From an uncultured Erysipelotrichaceae bacterium (GTDB lineage Bacteria > Bacillota_I > Bacilli_A > RF39 > UBA660), in contig CADCQR010000062.1 in assembly GCA_902803685.1 (NCBI GenBank), forward strand, positions 1-9,004: a stretch of DNA of 9,004 bases, given 5' to 3'. This document shows positions 6,064 to 9,004 of the stretch, one piece after another. Positions within the stretch are counted from its first letter, which is position 1. Each line of letters opens with the position of its first letter. The position numbers were made by a program, and so were the translations under genes. The notes beneath the pieces are model-generated. The model did not search any database and was not told the DNA's origin. It saw nothing but the letters and a program-made list of their open reading frames with translations.

Positions 6064-6607
6064 CTATAATAATTCACATTCTTTTATTTCTGTATTTTTT
6101 AATCCTAAATTAAGTAATTTGCCATCTGCTGGAACACCATTAAAATATACATAAAAAGCTTTTGATACTCCACTATGAGCAACTACTAAAACACTCTTAT
6201 AATCTTTAGTTTTTAATTCATCTAAAAAGTTCTTTACTCTATTACACAAATCTGGGATTCGTTCCTCAGTACCATATTTAGCATCTGTATAATAATCCCA
6301 AAAGTCATCCCTATCTGTTACATTAACTGACTTTCCTTCTAGCGAACCAGACTTCTTCTCAACTAATCTATCATCAGTTATTAACGCTTTGTTATTAACA
6401 TTAATTATTTCTGCAGTATGGAAAGCTCTTATAAGAGGAGATGAGATGCTATCATAATATCATAATCAATATTTCTTATTTTTTCTCTTAAATCTTCAGC
6501 TTGCTTAATTCCCTTTTCAGTTATATCCTCGTTAATAAAATTATATCTACCTATAACATTAGACTCACATTGACCTGCCTTACTAAATATATTTTCAAGT
6601 TAATCAC
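6064..6607 (-). pseudogene. Frame-broken histidine phosphatase (phosphoglycerate mutase-like)
   Basis: Three frames together make a complete branch-1 histidine phosphatase. The first reads LKIYLVR, where the catalytic RHG has lost one base (about 6576). The second reads QCESNVIGRYNFINEDITEK, then GIKQAEDLREKIRNIDYD. The third, after a second break near 6445, reads SSPLIRAFHTAEI, then LEGKSVNVTDRDDFWDYY, and ends with SVLVVAHSGVSKAFYVYF carrying the second catalytic His. The open piece 6064-6249 is just the end of this gene, and its apparent TTG start is an artefact. The likely true start is TTG (6596-6598) or GTG (6605-6607) behind AGAAGGGG. An intact protein of about 175 residues would dephosphorylate small phosphate esters. 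The first break falls on the nucleophilic histidine codon itself, so the product as read is inactive. It lies 45-54 bases after the YgjV-like gene and is probably the last gene of that operon. Confidence 0.72.
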
Positions 6608-6651
6608 CCCTTCTAAAAATATTAAACCCCAGTCAAACAATATATAATTTA

Positions 6652-7173
6652 TTATTTTTTTCTATCTAATCTTAATATTCCAAGTATAGCACTTATAAGT
6701 CCAGTAACTTCAATTGCAACATTGATTGGTGAAAATAACAATAAATAATAAATAATTGATAGTATCTCTGAAAAAACAGAAAACTTTCTAATTGTAGAAG
6801 CCTTTGTTTGCATAAAAGTTATTACTGCTATAGCGCCAAGAACTATACTATACAAGTTAAATAAATTTTCCCAATATATTATATTTAAAACAATAATAAA
6901 TAAAATCAGCAACAATGATAAACAATACTTTAAATACCTATTTGCATTTGGCTTATAGGCAAAATATAACGTAATTAAATTTCTTATTACTCCAGCACCA
7001 CAAAATATAATTGCAGAAATATTTTGTAAAAAGCATAAGCCTATAAAAACAAATAATGTAGCAAAGTTTCTAAATATAATCAATCGTTTAGAATCTCTTT
7101 GTTGAAATGAAATCACAACAAAAACTAATCCGATAAAAGCAAAAACTTGATTTACAATCCATTGCCATGTCAT
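6652..7173 (-). CDS. YgjV-family inner-membrane protein
   Basis: This 173-residue, strongly hydrophobic protein has about six membrane-spanning stretches, near residues 8-23, 37-50, 52-72, 82-100, 105-121 and 136-166. Short basic loops such as QQRDSKR (24-30) separate them, and the tail is LDRKK. The pattern Q-x-F-x-x-I-G near the start, SFQQR after the first helix, and GAGVIRNLITLYF in the middle (59-71) is that of the YgjV (Imp-YgjV) family. That family has no established biochemical function. It resides in the cytoplasmic membrane. The ATG at 7171-7173 is served by AAGGAGTG nine or so bases upstream, overlapping the stop of the preceding gene, so the two are co-transcribed. Frame and composition are intact. 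Confidence 0.75.
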   Translation of the reverse strand: MTWQWIVNQVFAFIGLVFVVISFQQRDSKRLIIFRNFATLFVFIGLCFLQNISAIIFCGAGVIRNLITLYFAYKPNANRYLKYCLSLLLILFIIVLNIIYWENLFNLYSIVLGAIAVITFMQTKASTIRKFSVFSEILSIIYYLLLFSPINVAIEVTGLISAILGILRLDRKK

Positions 7174-7188
7174 TAATAATCACACTCC

Positions 7189-7656
7189 TTACTTAATTCC
7201 TAATGCTTCATCAAGTGGTGGATTTGAAAAATATGCTCTTACATCATTTCCTTCTTCCATCAATTCAATCATTTCACATTCATCTCTTATTAATAATTTA
7301 AAATTATTTTTATTAAGATATTTATTTTTAAATTCATAATAATTTGTTACTGTGAAATCTGCGTCACCTAAATCTAAATGTTTATCATCATATCTTCTAA
7401 CCTTAAGTAATTTAAGTTTGCCTGCTACCGTTTCTAAACCATTCAGTTTAAACAAAGGACCAGAATAAGTATCTTTTATTACACTATTTTTATCTGCTTT
7501 TAAAACTCTAATATACCTATTAAATTCATCATCATTCTTACAAAATATACAAGCGTAATTTACTTTAGCATTTACCTCATCTGTATATCTATTCTTTAAC
7601 TCATTTGATTTATTAACTATTTCTTTTATTAAATTATAAACCTCATCTACATTCAT
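7189..7656 (-). CDS. Conserved-looking protein of unknown function
   Basis: This is a 155-residue soluble protein that I cannot assign to a named family. It opens with a charged helix (MNVDEVYNLIKEIVNKSNEL), then NYACIFCKNDDEF with a C-x2-C pair (C36, C39), a central block SGPLFKLNGLETVAGKLKLL, then a basic/acidic stretch KVRRYDDKHLDLGDADFTV and a tail EMIELMEEGNDVRAYFSNPP. The KLKLLKVR...DLGDADFTV part looks like a conserved signature. The upstream GTG at 7663-7665 overlaps the AGGAGTG ribosome site and cannot be the start. The ATG at 7654-7656 lies eight bases after it and is preferred. It has a near-consensus promoter 50-80 bases upstream and leads an operon with the YgjV-family gene and the histidine phosphatase. 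Confidence 0.7.
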   Translation of the reverse strand: MNVDEVYNLIKEIVNKSNELKNRYTDEVNAKVNYACIFCKNDDEFNRYIRVLKADKNSVIKDTYSGPLFKLNGLETVAGKLKLLKVRRYDDKHLDLGDADFTVTNYYEFKNKYLNKNNFKLLIRDECEMIELMEEGNDVRAYFSNPPLDEALGIK

Positions 7657-7664
7657 AACTTTCA

Positions 7665-7669
7665 CTCCT
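7665..7669 (-). promoter_or_regulatory. Ribosome binding site that decides the start at 7656
   Basis: AGGAG on the minus strand, eight bases before the ATG at 7654-7656. The longer frame's GTG (7663-7665) overlaps this site and would leave no spacing, so the shorter 155-residue protein is favoured. Confidence 0.7.
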
Positions 7670-7707
7670 ATCCATAATGAACATTTATATTACATTTCTA
7701 TTTTATT

Positions 7708-7736
7708 ACTATATCTAAAATAAAAATAATTATCAA
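7708..7736 (-). promoter_or_regulatory. Sigma-A-like promoter of the unknown-YgjV-phosphatase operon
   Basis: TTGATA (7731-7736) and TATAGT (7708-7713) on the minus strand with an ideal 17-base spacer. The start of transcription would lie about 45 bases ahead of the ATG at 7656. It is the best two-box promoter in the window. Confidence 0.6.
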
Positions 7737-7791
7737 TCTAAGTATATAACTAATCAGTATTATCCATAAATAATTTAAACATCCATAAAAT

Positions 7792-8917
7792 TTACTTTCC
7801 AAGTTTTGTCTTTCTACTATATTCTAGTGCATAGTTTAAAACTGTATCTACATTATTTAGGTAATCATACTTTGTTTGTTTTACCTCAATATCAGGATGA
7901 AAAATATATGGCTTTCTCACATCATCAGTTATTTTTTCATTAAATTCTCTTTTTGATGACACACCTATTTCCATAGGCGGATGAAAATAACGGCAAGATA
8001 TTGAAAAGGAATGATTTTCTATGTCTATCCAATTGGAATTACCATAACAATTTATAAGTGTTCCAATAGTGATTGTACCAAGCCGAATTAGATTTCTAAG
8101 AGCATATCTTCCACTAGAAAACACGCGATAATGTGTAAGACATATCAATTTCTTATCGATTTGTGTTTTTAAATAATCCATCACTATCTGGTTAAGCGCA
8201 GAATTTCCACCCAATTGCCTCGCAAATCAATTATAATCGTATCAATATTACTTAAATCCTCTGACTCTAGTTTCTTAATTGAATCCTCTATTACATTTTT
8301 AAATTCATTTTGAACAGAGCTATGATTATAAATCAAACAATTATCTATTACTTTATATTCTGCATTATGACCAAACCTATAATAATCATAATCAAATTCA
8401 ACTCCATGTTTTTTATTCTTCATTATGCTTCTATCTGTGATGTTCCTATATTTATCTCTAAATTTATATGTTAATAGATCAGATTCTCTAAAAGAAGGAA
8501 GACCAAACATCGTCATCTTATTAAATAACGCTTTTTCAATTTCATAATTTCTCTTACCATCTGTACCGTAAATAAGTACATCTTCTAGTTCCCAATTATC
8601 TTATTTATAGGAACTCCATTAATCGATATCAAATTATTTCCTCTTAAATCGTCTGGAAAATTAACTAATATTTCATCATCAAATTTTCTAAAATTAAATG
8701 GAATAAAGTCAACAAGTTGATATATTTAGTATGTGCGTCTTCTGAACCGCTTAATCTTTTAAGCAAATAATCCATAAAATATTTAAAACTATACTCATCT
8801 GTTGTATTCATAGCATTTAGTAAATTATCATATAATACATTTAATTCATGATGACTAATTTGATGCCAAGGATTAACATGAATTTCTTCATATTTTTTTA
8901 AATTTAATATCAATCAT
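7792..8917 (-). pseudogene. S41-family (C-terminal processing/tricorn-like) serine peptidase, broken in several frames
   Basis: Four consecutive frames add up to one protein of about 370 residues. The N-terminal piece ends GSEDAHTKYINL. After a break at about 8713 it reads VDFIPFNFRKFDDEI and DLRGNNLISINGVPINKII. After a second at 8591-8593 it reads ELEDVLIYGTDGKRNYEIEK through to IDTIIIDLRGN. After a third at about 8212 it reads GGNSALNQIV, then THYRVFSSGRYAL, to the stop at 7792. GDGHT-like EDAHT, the PDZ-like ISINGVPI, DLRGN-GG and the FSSG nucleophile region (catalytic Ser) are the S41 landmarks. Each break is healed by adding one base next to a short G run. The start is also unclear: the ATG at 8915-8917 has AGGGAGTG ideally placed but runs out of frame at an A7 tract, while TTG at 8911-8913 is in frame. 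No signal peptide is seen, so the product was probably cytosolic. Confidence 0.65.
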
Positions 8918-8922
8918 TATTT

Positions 8923-8930
8923 CACTCCCT
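8923..8930 (-). promoter_or_regulatory. Ribosome binding site of the S41 peptidase gene
   Basis: AGGGAGTG on the minus strand, five bases before an ATG (8915-8917) and nine before the in-frame TTG (8911-8913). Its spacing leaves the true start undecided. The remaining 74 bases to the right edge show no gene and no convincing promoter. Confidence 0.55.
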
Positions 8931-9004
8931 TGATTAGGTATCAATATGAATATCAGTCATGAGCGCCAACAATAATTTTTGCTATTATCCGCTATTTATC
9001 CAAT

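Noticed and set aside
1..9004. Integron or gene-cassette array
   Set aside because: Small one-strand genes suggested it, but I found no repeated attC-like palindromes at gene ends, no integrase, and the genes have their own promoters.
1..9004. Alternative genetic code (TGA as Trp) explaining the broken frames
   Set aside because: Tryptophan is encoded by TGG in the intact genes, and the breaks are shifts of frame, not in-frame TGA codons.
1..9004. CRISPR array, tRNA, rRNA, transposase or toxin-antitoxin pair
   Set aside because: No regularly spaced repeats, no cloverleaf-like or rRNA-like GC-rich blocks, and no characteristic protein motifs were seen on either strand.

Overview
The window is a very AT-rich bacterial segment with clear AGGAGG-type ribosome binding sites, overlapping or adjacent short operons and standard stop codons. 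It most resembles a low-GC Bacillota (Firmicutes) chromosome, for example a gut clostridium or erysipelotrichial lineage. That placement is inferred from composition and gene families only. Every supportable gene is on the minus strand, so transcription runs from high to low coordinates.

Layout from right (upstream) to left (downstream):
(1) 8917-7792: an S41-type serine peptidase gene broken into several frames.
(2) 7656-6064: a likely operon with its own sigma-A-like promoter. It holds an unrecognised 155-residue protein, a YgjV-family membrane protein and a frame-broken histidine phosphatase.
(3) 5888-4810: a compact pyroglutamyl-peptidase-like protein followed closely by an RBBP9/YdeN-type alpha/beta hydrolase, then a hairpin terminator.
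(4) 4640-3679: a ParB/sulfiredoxin-like protein, then a frameshifted HAD/NT5C-type nucleotidase.
(5) 3630-3244: a broken Nudix hydrolase.
(6) 3194-2821: a broken remnant that looks like the C-terminal part of a HhH-GPD DNA glycosylase.
(7) 2690-1860: a two-gene operon of an intact Nudix hydrolase and a DUF523/TudS-type thiouracil desulfidase.
(8) 1633-1082: an HD-domain phosphohydrolase.
(9) 946-428: an intact HAD/NT5C-like phosphatase.
(10) 345-1: two more gene remnants. The one running off the left edge is a diverged paralogue of gene 9.

Most genes are small 'house-cleaning' enzymes: nucleotide and phosphate-ester hydrolases (two HAD, one HAD remnant, HD, two Nudix, histidine phosphatase), a thiobase desulfidase, a DNA-glycosylase-like remnant, and peptidase or esterase folds. 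They sit in one- to three-gene units with separate promoters. This looks like a variable accessory region, not one dedicated pathway. I see no integrase, transposase, integron attC array, CRISPR or phage structural gene.

The most notable sequence-level signal is about a dozen single-base frame breaks in six of the loci. Each can be repaired by adding one base, and no in-frame nonsense substitution is needed. This may mean genuine recent decay, but it equally fits uncorrected base-loss errors in the assembly, and the reader should keep that in mind for every entry marked pseudogene. I did not find convincing evidence of a new multi-gene system.
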